A stretch of 64,000 nt of DNA from Bradyrhizobium ontarionense (GTDB lineage: Bacteria > Pseudomonadota > Alphaproteobacteria > Rhizobiales > Xanthobacteraceae), in assembly GCF_021088345.1 (NCBI RefSeq), contig NZ_CP088156.1:6014001-6078000 (forward strand). Reading direction: 5' to 3'. The translations under genes and the position numbers were made by a program. This document shows, piece by piece, positions 52,720-62,724 of the stretch (the first letter of the stretch is position 1; every line of letters starts with the position of its first letter). The notes under the pieces are model-generated. The model was not told where the DNA came from, did not search any database, and was given only the letters and a program-made list of their open reading frames with translations.

Positions 52720-54185
52720 CAAACACCGCTGTCACGCCGGGATCGATAACCCCAGGGAGCAATGTGAGGCACGCGCGTCGTTGGCATTTCGCATCTCACA
52801 TCCGCCGAAGCGTGATGGTGTGGACGGCCCCCTACGGCATCAGTTGTGCCAGAATGAGGTTGTCGAAGTCTCATACTTGGGAGCCGTCCGTGAGCCAGAT
52901 TATCCGCATTGGGCTGGATACGTCGAAGTATATTTTTCAACTGCATGGGGTGGATGGATCGGAGCGTGTGGTGTTGCGCAAGCGGCTCACGCGCAAGGTG
53001 ATGCTGGATTTCTTTGCCAAATTGCCGCCGACGGTGGTGGTGATGGAAGCGTGCGGGGCCGCGCACCACCTGGCGCGCGAGCTTGGCAAGCTGGGTCACA
53101 CGGCCAAGCTGATCGCGCCGCAGTTGGTGAAGCCCTATGTCGAGCGCAACAAGAACGACGGGCGAGACGCAGAGGGGCTGTGCGAGGCATCGAGCCGGCC
53201 GCGGATGCGTTATGTGCCGGTCAAGACGGCGGAGCAGCAGGCCGCCTTGATGCTGCTGGGCATCCGTGAGCAGCTGGTGACCCGTCGCACCCAGCTGAGC
53301 AACATGATCCGTGGTTACGCGGCTGAGTTCGGTTTGACCGAGGCCAGAGGGCTCGACAAGCTCGCCTCGTTGCTGACCAGGATCGAACAGGATGACAGCG
53401 TACCGGAGATGGCGCGTGAGCTGTTTGCGATGCAGGCTCGTGAATACGCCTGGGTGCAGGAGGAATTGAAGACGATCGAGGCCAAGCTTCTGGCTTGGCA
53501 CCGCGCCAATGCCATGAGCCGGCGTCTGGCACAGATCCCGGGAGTGGGCCCGGTCACCGCCGCAGCGCTGGTGATGAAGGCGCCAGATCCGCACGCCTTT
53601 CGTTCTGGCCGGCTGTTCGCAGCCTGGATGGGCCTCACGCCGAGGGACCATTCGACCGGCGGAAAGACCCGGCTCGGCAAGATCACGCGCGCCGGTGACG
53701 AGCGATTGCGCCAGCTGCTCGTGGTGGGCGCGACCTCGGTCATCAAAGTGGCAAAGGCGAAGGGGCAAGGGCCGGGCTGGCTCATTGAGCTGTTGAAGCG
53801 CAAATCGGCCAAGCTTGCCGCGGTGGCGCTCGCCAACAAGATCGCCCGCATCGCGTGGAAGCTGATGACCACGGGAGAGACCTTTGATGGCGCACGACTG
53901 GCTGGCCTGGCGAAGGCCCCCGTAGCGGCCGCCGCGTAACAAACAAAAGGATTCGGCCGACCGGAGGGCGATCCCACCGGCCGAACCGGAGCTGCAAGAG
54001 CAGAGGAGATGGTGCGATCGATCGAACCGAGATGCGGGCAAATCCGTGGGACCCATTGGCCGAACAAGGTCGCTGGCGTGTTTGGAACCCGTGTCGCGGA
54101 AACCATCTTGGCCAGCGGCCCAACAGGCCACATCCAAAGGCCGGACATATGGATGCAAGCGATCCGATCGAACCTCAACACCGCT
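52720..54185 (+). mobile_element. IS110-family insertion sequence 1 (approximate limits)
   Basis: Limits are set only by flanking dispersed repeats (52568-52707 on the left, 54208-54271 on the right). IS110 elements lack obvious terminal inverted repeats, so exact ends cannot be read. It contains one transposase gene and about 245 bp of downstream non-coding sequence with an 8-bp stem at 53952-53959/53978-53985 (ttcggccg/cggccgaa). This is a place where a bridge RNA could be encoded. Confidence 0.65.
52890..53939 (+). CDS. IS110-family transposase 1
   Basis: 349-residue DEDD recombinase. The N-terminal RuvC-like domain has Asp in IGLDTSKYIF, Glu in VVMEACGAAHH and the Asp pair in NKNDGRDAEGLCEA. 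The C-terminal Tnp_20 domain (IPGVGPVTAAALVMKAPDPHAFRSGRLFAAWMGLTPRDHSTGGKTRLGKITRAGDERLR) contains the conserved Ser of the HSTGGK loop. The GTG start at 52890 has GGGAG (52879-52883) 7 nt upstream; the longer open frame from 52605 runs through a repeat and is not used. It appears intact and unlike transposase 2. Confidence 0.93.
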   Translation: MSQIIRIGLDTSKYIFQLHGVDGSERVVLRKRLTRKVMLDFFAKLPPTVVVMEACGAAHHLARELGKLGHTAKLIAPQLVKPYVERNKNDGRDAEGLCEASSRPRMRYVPVKTAEQQAALMLLGIREQLVTRRTQLSNMIRGYAAEFGLTEARGLDKLASLLTRIEQDDSVPEMARELFAMQAREYAWVQEELKTIEAKLLAWHRANAMSRRLAQIPGVGPVTAAALVMKAPDPHAFRSGRLFAAWMGLTPRDHSTGGKTRLGKITRAGDERLRQLLVVGATSVIKVAKAKGQGPGWLIELLKRKSAKLAAVALANKIARIAWKLMTTGETFDGARLAGLAKAPVAAAA

Positions 54186-54427
54186 CTTGTGCCACGGGGG
54201 CCGTCCACATATGGGTCCCGGATCGGCGCCGCGCCGCGCTTTCGCGCGCCACGGCTTGTCCGGGACGACGGGGAGAGAGCAGATTCACGTCTCAAACAGC
54301 CGGGTCGCATCTATCAAAAGGTTCGTATCAAGCAGCAAGGTCAAACCGATCAGAAGGGCATGATGCCGCATTCTCGCGGCACATGATGCCCGAGGTCTGC
54401 GATCATCGAGTCCCTCGCGAGAATGCA
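53940..54427. other. Non-coding DNA after IS110-1, with a gtccgggacgac repeat
   Basis: No credible gene. 53940-54185 is the presumed right non-coding end of IS110-1. 54208-54271 (atgggtcccggatcgg ... gtccgggacgac) is a shortened relative of the repeat at 35410-35563. 54272-54427 is unassigned. Open frames here are antisense or Arg-rich and have no ribosome-binding site. Confidence 0.6.
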
Positions 54428-54676
54428 GAGGGCGCAGGGAATGCCGGGTGAAGGCCTCACCCATGGCCCGCCTGCGAAAAAAATGCAGGCGGCAGGTACC
54501 ACAGGTGGTGCCGATCAACCGGCATTCCCTGCGCGACGGTCTTCACGCTTATACGCAGTCTCCCTGGTGCGCCGGGCTTGTTGGCCACCATGCGCGACAA
54601 TGCGCTCACGCGCACCACCGCGGGACACCAGCATCGGGGTGTCAGGACGCTGCGACTTCACGTCCGCAGCCCTGCC
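54428..54676 (+). repeat. Dispersed structured repeat, copy 2
   Basis: Inverted relative of 14599-14849. A perfect 16-bp outer stem (54432-54447 with 54519-54534) encloses a gggtga/tcaccc hairpin (54446-54462), an 8-bp ccgcctgc/gcaggcgg hairpin with loop gaaaaaaat (54468-54492), and a small tacc-aca-ggtg hairpin near 54500. Downstream come the shared gggcttgttggccacc and ccagcatcggggt blocks. The stems differ in sequence from copy 1 but pair in both. Confidence 0.8.
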
Positions 54677-54956
54677 GTTCGTCGGCGCATCCGAAGACAC
54701 GCTGCGGCAAGACGCGGCCATCGCTCCCCGCCTCGCGTGTCGTGACGATCGCGCGCAACGCCCCTTGTGTTCAGAAAGTCTGTCAGAATATGCGAACGGG
54801 CGGTTCTCGCAAAACCGCCCGTCGCTGGATCTGAGCCCGTAACGCCCCAAACGCAGCAGAGCCTGTTTCAGAGCGAGGGACAGCTCCGGTGATCTTCCTC
54901 AACCCGAACAGTTGCAAGGGCCTCGAGCCCATACAAGGCAAGGAAGGGAGTGGATG
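54677..54956. other. Non-coding DNA before IS110-2, with a hairpin
   Basis: No gene visible. It contains a 9-bp perfect hairpin (54797-54805 with 54813-54821, cgggcggtt/aaccgcccg, loop ctcgcaa). The last part, probably from about 54840, should be the left non-coding end of the second IS110 element; the exact edge cannot be placed. Confidence 0.5.
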
Positions 54957-55922
54957 ATGACACAAATCGCAAACGGTGTCGCTGGCATCGATGTGGCCAA
55001 GGACAAGGTGGACGGCTGCATTCGCAGCCTCGGACTACGGCAGACGTTCCCGAGCACTCCGCACGGGCACCGCCAGCTGTTGACCTTGCTTCGCAAGCAC
55101 AAGGTGAACAAGGCCGTCATGGAGGCCAGCGGCGGTTATGAGCGCGAGTGGGCCAAGGTGTTGCGCCAGGCCGGGATAGAGGTGCGGATCGTCGATCCCA
55201 AGCGGGTTCGCAACTTTGCCCTATCGGCCGGTCGACTGGCGAAGAACGACACGATCGATGCGGAGATGATCGCCTGGTTCGCCGAGACGTTCAACGACGC
55301 ACCGAGCCAGACCTACGATGCTGCCCGCGAGGAACTGGCGGGACTGGTGAAAGCACGCAAGAACCTGATGGATCTGAAAACCCGTCTGCAGAACCAGAAC
55401 GAACATGTCGTGCCGGGATTGGCGCAGAAGGCCCATTCCCAGGTGTTGAAGACGCTCGCTGCACAGATTGCGAAGCTCGAGGCTGCGATCTCGGCCAAGG
55501 TCAAGGCCACACCGGAGTTTGCCAAGCGCGCCGAGATCATCGAAACTGTGCCAGGGCTTGCCGGCACGACCTCCGCGATCCTCATTGCAGGAGCGCCGGA
55601 GCTCGGCAAGGTGAGCGACGAGATCGCCGCCGCCCTGATCGGGGTCGCTCCTTACGACGATGACAGCGGCAAGCGCCGAGGCGAGCGCCACATCAAGGGG
55701 GGCCGGCGCTGGGTGAGAAACGGCCTGTTTCTTCCCTGCCTCGGCGCAGCGACCCAGCATAATCCGGTGCTCAAGGCCTACTATGAGCGCCTCACCGCCA
55801 AGGGCAAGGAGCCGAAAGTTGCGCTCATCGCCTGCATGCGCAAGCTGATCATCATCCTCAACACGATGATCGCCCGCGGTGAGAAGTGGAATCCTAAGCC
55901 ACCACGCGTTGCGGTGAACTGA
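54957..55922 (+). CDS. IS110-family transposase 2
   Basis: 321-residue DEDD recombinase, only distantly similar to transposase 1. Catalytic positions: Asp in AGIDVAKDKVD, Glu in AVMEASGGYE, Asp residues in KNDTIDAEMIAWF. The Tnp_20 domain is VPGLAGTTSAILIAGAPELGKVSDEIAAALIGVAPYDDDSGKRRGERHIKGGRRWVRNGLF, in which the usual 'HSSG' Ser lies in DDDSGKRRG. The start at 54957 has GGGAG (54946-54950) 6 nt upstream; ATG 54954 is too close. The frame is intact, so the element may be active. Confidence 0.93.
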   Translation: MTQIANGVAGIDVAKDKVDGCIRSLGLRQTFPSTPHGHRQLLTLLRKHKVNKAVMEASGGYEREWAKVLRQAGIEVRIVDPKRVRNFALSAGRLAKNDTIDAEMIAWFAETFNDAPSQTYDAAREELAGLVKARKNLMDLKTRLQNQNEHVVPGLAQKAHSQVLKTLAAQIAKLEAAISAKVKATPEFAKRAEIIETVPGLAGTTSAILIAGAPELGKVSDEIAAALIGVAPYDDDSGKRRGERHIKGGRRWVRNGLFLPCLGAATQHNPVLKAYYERLTAKGKEPKVALIACMRKLIIILNTMIARGEKWNPKPPRVAVN

Positions 55923-55936
55923 TCGAGCGCCATGCC

Positions 55937-56057
55937 GCGCTCGGTCCACGACCGAGCGCATGCCAAGCCAACAGGACGGCGAGCGGACGGGGTCAAGGCC
56001 TTCAGCCGCCGAAGGCGGGGGCGCGTCTCGCGCCAGCCTTGAGGCCGGCCGCTCGCC
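55937..56057. ncRNA. Structured non-coding end of IS110-2 (bridge-RNA candidate)
   Basis: Directly after the transposase stop there is a 10-bp perfect hairpin with 3-nt loop (55937-55946/55950-55959, gcgctcggtc/gaccgagcgc). A nested structure follows: outer arms ggcgagcgg (55978-55986) and ccgctcgcc (56049-56057), inner arms tcaaggc (55993-55999) and gccttga (56036-56042), with further GC-rich pairing inside. IS110-family recombinases use a non-coding bridge RNA from one element end; this region is a candidate. Transcription is not shown. Confidence 0.45.
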
Positions 56058-56186
56058 GGCCTACCTCAACAGCACAGTTGCTCCGCAGTGAGGCGGGATG
56101 GGCGGATACAATCATGTATTCGGAAAAATCGCAAGAGATTTATTTTTTCCGGAAGCGAATGGCTTCTGTCTCAGCCTTCATAAACT

Positions 56187-56915
56187 CTATCGCGGCGACA
56201 TCCATCGCCGGTAGCCGCGCGGTGACAATGATTGCGCCCTCTCCCCTTGTGGGAGAGGGCTACGCTGAAACCAACTCCAGACCCACTCGGGTGAGGGGTT
56301 CGTGCCACACGCTAAGCTCCCAGTTCGTGGCAACCCCTCACCCGGCTGCGATGCTTCGCATCTCCGCCACCCTCTCCCACAAGGGGAGAGGGTGCACCGA
56401 ATTTTGCCGCGCCGGCTCCCTCGATGTCTCTATCGCGGCGACATCCTCCGCCGGTGGCCGAGCGGTGACAATGATTGCGCCCTCTCCCCTTGTGGGAGAG
56501 GGCTACGCTGAAACCAACTCCAGACCCACTCGGGTGAGGGGTTCGTGCCACACGCTAAGCTCCCAGTTCGTGGCAACCCCTCACCCGGCTGCGATGCTTC
56601 GCATCTCCGCCACCCTCTCCCACAAGGGGAGAGGGTGCACCGAATTTTGCCGCGCCGGCTCCCTCGATGTCTCTATCGCGGCGACATCCTCCGCCGGTGG
56701 CAGAGCGGTGACAATGATTGCGCCCTCTCCCCTTGTGGGAGAGGGCTACGCTGAAACCAACTCCAGACCCGCTCGGGTGAGGGGTTCGTGCCACACGCTA
56801 AGCTCCCAGTCCGTGGCAACCCCTCACCCGGCTGCGATGCTTCGCATCTCCGCCACCCTCTCCCACAAGGGGAGAGGGTGCACCGAATTTGCCGCGCCAG
56901 CTCGCTCGACGTCTC
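56187..56915. repeat. Three tandem copies of a 243-bp unit
   Basis: The marker gtgacaatgattgcg begins at 56222, 56465 and 56708, i.e. exact 243-bp spacing. Copies 1-3 are almost identical with a few substitutions; copy 3 diverges after about 56890. Each unit holds an inverted pair ccctctccccttgtggga ... tcccacaaggggagaggg. Because 243 is divisible by 3, an open frame (56039-56953) runs through all copies and gives an 81-residue peptide repeat; it lacks a ribosome-binding site and is judged non-coding. 55923-57026 holds no gene. Confidence 0.93.
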
Positions 56916-57026
56916 CCGCCACATCGACTCCCATCGCTACGCGATTGTTGTGAGGGATAGGGCGCACCGCGCGCGCCGTAGGTCGTGTGGCTCAAGCGAC
57001 ACGCGAGGAGACAACCTCGCCTGCTT

Positions 57027-58259
57027 CTACCCCCCGACTTCCGCGCTGATGATGTCGCCGAACAGGTCCCATTTGCCGCCCTTGAACTGCATCATCTTGA
57101 GCTGCTCGATCGGGGCGAAGTCATTGGGGCCGGTGTTGACCTTGATGCCGGGGATCAGCGTGTCCGGCGCGAAATCCTTCAGGCTGGCGGCCTGCTTCAT
57201 GACGTTCTCGCGGGTGAGATTGTCGCCGCACTGCTTCAGGGCCTGCACCATGGTCTGGGCCGCGGCATAGCCATAGGCGAGGTTGGTGTCGGAGATGTTG
57301 GCGCCCGGCATGTACTTGTCGATGAAGGCCATGAACTTCTTCATGCCCTCGTCGTCCTTCCACTGCGGATCCGACGGGTCCTTGAGATAGCTGGCGGAGA
57401 CCACGCCCTCTGAGGCCTCGAAGCCGGCAGGCTTCATCACCGCGCCGATCGAGATCGAGACGTCGGTCATCACGTGCATCGGCTTCCATTCCAGCTCGGC
57501 GATCTTCTTGATCGCCTGCGCCGCGAATTTCGGCGTCGAGATGTTGACGAACACGTCGGCGCCGGTGCCCTTGAGCTTGACGATGTGGGAGTCGATCGAC
57601 GGCTCGGTGGTCTCGTAGCTCTCCTCGGCGACGATCAGGGTCTTGGCCTTGTCGCCGAGCACCTCCTTGATGCCGAGGACGTAGTCCTTGCCGAAATCGT
57701 CATTGGCGTAAAAGATCGCGATCTTCGCGTTAGGCTTCTCCTTGAGGATGTACTTGGCAAAGATCCGCGCCTCGACGCGGTAGCTGGGCTGGAAGCCCAT
57801 GGTCCAGGGGAATTCCTTCGGGTCGTTCCACTTGCTGGCGCCGGTGGCGAGGAACAGCTGCGGGATCTTCTTGGCGTTGTGATATTTCTGCACGGCGGTC
57901 TGCGTCGGCGTGCCCAGCGCATTGAACACCAGAAACACCTCGTCGCTCTCGATCAGCTTGCGCACCTGCTCGACCGTCTTCGGCGGGCTGTAGCCGTCGT
58001 CATAGGAGATGAAGTTGATCCTGCGGCCGTTGATGCCACCCTGATCGTTGATCATCTTGAAATAGGCTTCCTCGGTCTTGCCGATGATGCCGTAGGCCGA
58101 GGCCGGGCCGCTATAGGCTTCGACATTGCCGATCCTGATCTCGGTATCGGTGGCGCCGGTGTCGTATTTCTTTTGTGCTGATGCGCTCTGGCTCGCCAGC
58201 ACGGAGAGGGCGGCTGCGGCCGCAAACGAGAGCAAAGTCCTGACAGTTGTCGGCGACAT
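57027..58259 (-). CDS. ABC transporter substrate-binding protein, LivK type
   Basis: 410-residue periplasmic binding protein of the branched-chain amino acid/aromatic-acid class. Signal peptide: TLLSFAAAAALSVLASQSASAQ. Type 1 fold: TEIRIGNVEAYSGPASAYGIIGKTEEAYFKMINDQGGINGRRINFISYDDGYSPPKTVEQVRKLIESDEVFLVFNALGTPTQTAVQKY, and later IAIFYANDDFGKDYVLGIKE. The GYSPPKTVEQ motif is common in rhizobial paralogues with aromatic or fatty-acid-like ligands. No permease or ATPase genes adjoin. It is divergent from an acyl-CoA dehydrogenase gene, hinting at an acid catabolised by it. Confidence 0.92.
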   Translation of the reverse strand: MSPTTVRTLLSFAAAAALSVLASQSASAQKKYDTGATDTEIRIGNVEAYSGPASAYGIIGKTEEAYFKMINDQGGINGRRINFISYDDGYSPPKTVEQVRKLIESDEVFLVFNALGTPTQTAVQKYHNAKKIPQLFLATGASKWNDPKEFPWTMGFQPSYRVEARIFAKYILKEKPNAKIAIFYANDDFGKDYVLGIKEVLGDKAKTLIVAEESYETTEPSIDSHIVKLKGTGADVFVNISTPKFAAQAIKKIAELEWKPMHVMTDVSISIGAVMKPAGFEASEGVVSASYLKDPSDPQWKDDEGMKKFMAFIDKYMPGANISDTNLAYGYAAAQTMVQALKQCGDNLTRENVMKQAASLKDFAPDTLIPGIKVNTGPNDFAPIEQLKMMQFKGGKWDLFGDIISAEVGG

Positions 58260-58569
58260 TCCCTGGGTTTCCTCTGGTTGGTCCTGCGATTTCTTTTTTT
58301 CTTTGTGGCCGATGACAGCGTCCGCGTGCGCCTCTCGCCGTGATCACGACGCCCGCGGTAAAGCAGGAGCGATTGTGGATGGCTGCCGGTCAGAAACGAG
58401 TGGGCAGATGTGTGCGATGCACTGTCTTGCGTTCAGGCGCTGTTGCCGGGAACGGCGGGGAATGTCGCGCGGGAGCGCAGGTGATTTTGGCTGCCAGCCA
58501 CTCGACGCAAGTTGATACCGCCGCTTCCGGCGCATCTTGGCCAAAGCACGAACCAGAGCTCCGGCAACG
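58260..58569. promoter_or_regulatory. Divergent intergenic region, binding protein / acyl-CoA dehydrogenase
   Basis: 310 bp with no gene, presumably carrying both promoters. A pyrimidine-rich tract (tttctttttttctttg, about 58292-58307) lies upstream of the binding-protein gene; no clear dyad or -35/-10 pair was recognised. Confidence 0.4.
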
Positions 58570-59709
58570 ATGACGAAAAGCCCGTTCTACACGGCCGAGC
58601 ACGAGGCGTTTCGCGACGTCGTCAGGCGCTTCGTCGACAAGAAGATCGCGCCGTTTGCTAGCGCCTGGGATGAGGCCGGCGAATTTCCGCGCGCGCTCTA
58701 CGTCGAGGCGGCCGAGATCGGACTGCTCGGGCTCGGCTTCCCGGAACAGTTCGGCGGCGTGCCGGCCGATCAGTTCATGAAGATCGTCGCCTCGCAGGAG
58801 CTGGCGCGGGCAGGCTGTGGCGGCGTCAGCGCCAGCCTGATGAGCCATACGATCGGCGCGCCTCCGATCGCACGCGCCGCGCGGCCGGAGCTGAGGGCGC
58901 GGGTGCTGCCGGAGATTCTTGCGGGGCGGAAGATCTCGGCGCTCGCCATCACCGAGCCGAGCGGCGGCTCGGATGTCGCAAATCTCAGGACCAAGGCGAT
59001 CCGCGATGGCGATGCCTATGTCGTCAGCGGCGAGAAGACCTTCATCACCTCCGGCATGCGCGCCGACTACATCACGGTTGCCGTGCGCACCGGCGGGCCG
59101 GGCGCGTCCGGCGTCAGCCTGCTGCTCATTCCCGGCGACACGCCGGGCTTGACGCGCACGAAGCTCGACAAGATGGGCTGGTGGGCGTCGGACACCGCGA
59201 CCTTGCATTTCGACAACTGCCGTGTGCCGGCCGAGAATCTGATCGGCGAGGAGGGCCAGGGCTTCAAGCTGATCATGCACAATTTCAACAGCGAGCGGAT
59301 GGGCATGGCGGCGGGCTGCACAGCGTTCGCCCGCGTCTGCCTGGAGGATGCGATCGCCTATGCGAAAGAGCGGCAGACGTTCGGCAAGCCACTGGCGCAG
59401 CACCAGGTCATCAGGCACAAGCTGGTCGACATGGCGCAGCGCGTCGCGGCGTCGCAGGCGATGCTGGAAATGCTGGCGTGGCGGCTCGAACAGGGCGACA
59501 ATCCGGTCGCCGAGATCTGCATGATGAAGAACCAGGCGACGCAGACGATGGCCTATTGTGCCTCCGAGGCGGTGCAGATTTTTGGTGGCGCGGGCTTCAT
59601 GCGCGGCATCCGCGTCGAGCGCATCTATCGCGAGGTCAAGGTCAACGCGATCGGCGGCGGCACCGAGGAGATCATGAAGGATCTGGCCAGCCGGCAGATG
59701 GGATTGTGA
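58570..59709 (+). CDS. Acyl-CoA dehydrogenase 1
   Basis: 379-residue FAD enzyme: EHEAFRDVVRRFVDKKIAPFASAWDEAGEFPRALY at the N-terminus, ITEPSGGSDVANLRTKA (FAD/substrate loop), MGWWASDTATLHFDNCRVPAENLIGEEGQGFKLIM, and QIFGGAGFMRGIRVERIYREVKVNAIGGGTEEIM. The usual IYEGT Glu is replaced by GGGT; an alternative catalytic Glu, as in isovaleryl-CoA dehydrogenase, is in FNSERMGMAAG. This fits branched or terpenoid acyl-CoA substrates such as isovaleryl- or citronellyl-CoA. The start at 58570 was chosen by homology; the Shine-Dalgarno sequence is weak. Confidence 0.92.
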   Translation: MTKSPFYTAEHEAFRDVVRRFVDKKIAPFASAWDEAGEFPRALYVEAAEIGLLGLGFPEQFGGVPADQFMKIVASQELARAGCGGVSASLMSHTIGAPPIARAARPELRARVLPEILAGRKISALAITEPSGGSDVANLRTKAIRDGDAYVVSGEKTFITSGMRADYITVAVRTGGPGASGVSLLLIPGDTPGLTRTKLDKMGWWASDTATLHFDNCRVPAENLIGEEGQGFKLIMHNFNSERMGMAAGCTAFARVCLEDAIAYAKERQTFGKPLAQHQVIRHKLVDMAQRVAASQAMLEMLAWRLEQGDNPVAEICMMKNQATQTMAYCASEAVQIFGGAGFMRGIRVERIYREVKVNAIGGGTEEIMKDLASRQMGL

Positions 59710-59727
59710 CGCGTACTTTCTCCGTTC

Positions 59728-59855
59728 GTCATGCCCGGGCTTGATCCGCCTGCGGGGCCAAAACCCCTTCGGTGCGGCGAAGGCCCGGGCATCCACGCTG
59801 TCCGCCACACATGAACAACGACGTGGATGGCCGGGACAAGCCCGGCCATGACGTC
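59728..59855. repeat. Dispersed palindromic repeat (gtcatgcccgggc family)
   Basis: Ends gtcatgcccgggcttg at the left and caagcccggccatgac at the right, with inner aaggcccgggcatccacg / cgtggatggcc arms. 128 bp in all, between the two acyl-CoA dehydrogenase genes. Such palindromic elements are common between genes in this window. Confidence 0.8.
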
Positions 59856-59885
59856 AAAAAAAATACGACAGGAGCTCGAGGAAGA

Positions 59886-61054
<1,169 letters not shown>

Positions 61055-61055
<1 letters not shown>

Positions 61056-61711
61056 TGATCACGCTGTATCATTGCGACGGCGCCCGCTCGTTCCGCCCGC
61101 TGTGGATGCTGGAGGAGCTGAGGATTGACTACGAGTTGAAGATGCTGCCGTTCCCGCCGCGGGTGTTCGCCAAGGAGTATCTGGCGATCAATCCGCTCGG
61201 GACGATCCCGTATCTGATCGACGGCGAGACGAAGATGACCGAGTCCTCCGGCATCTGCCACTACCTCGGCGCCAAACATGGCCCGACGCCGCTGATGGTC
61301 GGGCTCGAGGAGAGGGACTACGGCGCGTTCCTGAACTGGATGTACTTCTCCGACGCGACGCTGACGTTCCCGCAAACGCTGGTATTGCGATACACTCAGC
61401 TCGAGCCGGAGGAGCGGCGCTCGCCGCAGGTCGCGACCGATTATGCCAAGTGGTTCCTGGGGCGGCTGCGCGCCGTGGAGGCAGCGACCGCCAATGCCGA
61501 GTTCTTGTGCGCCGGCCGTTTCACCGCCGCCGACATCGTGATCGGCTATGCGTTGCGGCTGGCCGACACGCTGGGACTCTCCAAGGATTTCGGCCCGAAT
61601 GTGGCGGCGTATTGGGCGCGGCTGCAGCAGCGCGCGGGCTACCAGCGGGCCCTGGCGGCTGAGCGGCGTGCGGGTGCGGAGCAGGGCATCAAGCCACGCG
61701 CCAGACCGTGA
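61055..61711 (+). CDS. Glutathione S-transferase family protein
   Basis: 218 residues. N-terminal thioredoxin-like domain: ITLYHCDGARSFRPLWMLEELRIDYELKMLPFPPR...EYLAINPLGTIPYLIDGETKMTESSGICHYL. The cis-Pro and ES glutathione-binding motifs are present (TIPYL, TESSG). The C-terminal all-helical domain ends with FTAADIVIGYALRLADTLG. Its ATG shares a base with the stop of acyl-CoA dehydrogenase 2, so it is translationally coupled and probably acts on an intermediate or toxic by-product of the same pathway. A palindromic repeat 10 bp downstream may end the transcript. Confidence 0.9.
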
Positions 61712-61721
61712 GCTTTGGGCA

Positions 61722-61803
61722 CGTCATTCCGGGGCGACGCGCAGCGTCGAACCCGGAATCTCGAGATTCCGGGTCTGGTCCTTCGGACCATCCCGGAATG
61801 ACG
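61722..61803. repeat. Dispersed palindromic repeat (cgtcattccgggg family)
   Basis: Starts cgtcattccgggg and ends tcccggaatgacg. Inside are a perfect 22-bp palindrome (61752-61773, centre cg) and a ggtccttcggacc hairpin (61777-61789). Located just after the GST stop; may double as a transcription terminator. Confidence 0.85.
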
Positions 61804-61932
61804 ATCATCTCGACGTTCTGAGGATTAACCGCGACAAAAATCGCCAGCCATCGCCGATGACAGCGGCGCGAATTGCGCTATGGTCCTCCTCCAATGAAGC
61901 GGCCGACAGAGCCGCGCCTCAGGAGGAATGCC

Positions 61933-62724
61933 ATGGATGTGACCCGCCGGGACTCCGGCCATCTCATGCTGATCACGCCCGAGCGCGTCTTCTACGCCGG
62001 GCTGCTCGGCCGTCCCCGCCAGCGCTGCTCGGGTGCGTTCCATATCTATGTCGCGCTCACCGGCAGTCTGCGGCTGCTGCTAGAGCCCGGCGAGCAGCAG
62101 CATGGCGAGCTGCTGCTCGTGCCGCCCAACAGGCAGCATACGATCGAGAGCGACTACCGTACCGTCATCGTCGTCACCATCGAGCCGGAGAGCGTGCCGA
62201 TCGGCACGCTGGACCGCTTTGCCAACCGTATCACGCGCGACGCGGAGGCCTATGCCTGCCGCATCCGCGCCGCCTATGAGGAATTGGTGCAGCGGCCGCT
62301 CAGCGGCGACGTCACCAGCGCCATCTTCGACCGGCTCTGCTTCGGCGAGGTGCTGCTGCAGCGGACGCTCGATCCGCGCGTGGTCAGGGCGATCGCGCTG
62401 ATCAACCGGTTCTCAGGCGAGCCCGCCACCGCCGAGAGCTGCGCCGCGGCGGTCGGCCTGTCGACCTCGCGCTTCCTGCATCTGTTCAAGGAGGAGACCG
62501 ACATCTCCTTCCGTTCGTTCCGCGCCTGGAAGCGCGCGCGGCATCTGCTCAACTACGCCAACCAGGATCTCAACCTCGCGCATCTCGCGCAGGACATCGG
62601 CTATCCCGACTCGACGCATTTCAGCCATTCGATCCGCCGCTTCTACGGCCTGAAGCCGCGCGCGATCTTCTCCGGCTCGCGCGATCTGGCGATCTATCGC
62701 GCGGGTGCAGACGCCTTGACCTGA
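61933..62724 (+). CDS. AraC-family transcriptional regulator
   Basis: 263 residues. The N-terminal cupin-like domain (YVALTGSLRLLLEPGEQQHGELLLVPPNRQHTIES) probably binds an effector. The C-terminal double HTH at about 160-255 (VVRAIALINRFSGEPATAESCAAAVGLSTSRFLHLFKEETDISFRSFRAWKRARHLLNY ... LAHLAQDIGYPDSTHFSHSIRRFYGLKPRAIF) has the AraC signature. The start at 61933 has a perfect AGGAGG (61921-61926) 6 nt upstream. Its 3' end overlaps the converging P-type ATPase gene by 31 bp. Possible regulator of the dehydrogenase/GST operon. Confidence 0.92.
   Translation: MDVTRRDSGHLMLITPERVFYAGLLGRPRQRCSGAFHIYVALTGSLRLLLEPGEQQHGELLLVPPNRQHTIESDYRTVIVVTIEPESVPIGTLDRFANRITRDAEAYACRIRAAYEELVQRPLSGDVTSAIFDRLCFGEVLLQRTLDPRVVRAIALINRFSGEPATAESCAAAVGLSTSRFLHLFKEETDISFRSFRAWKRARHLLNYANQDLNLAHLAQDIGYPDSTHFSHSIRRFYGLKPRAIFSGSRDLAIYRAGADALT

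Noticed and set aside
52605..52889. N-terminal extension of IS110 transposase 1
   Set aside because: This part of the frame lies in a dispersed palindromic repeat; the GTG at 52890 with GGGAG upstream begins exactly at the conserved RuvC-like domain.
56187..56915. CRISPR array
   Set aside because: Units are 243 bp and almost identical throughout; there are no short repeats alternating with unique spacers and no cas genes.
56039..56953. Repetitive 304-residue open frame in the tandem array
   Set aside because: It exists only because the 243-bp repeat is a multiple of three; no ribosome-binding site, and the same units are open in other frames and on the other strand.
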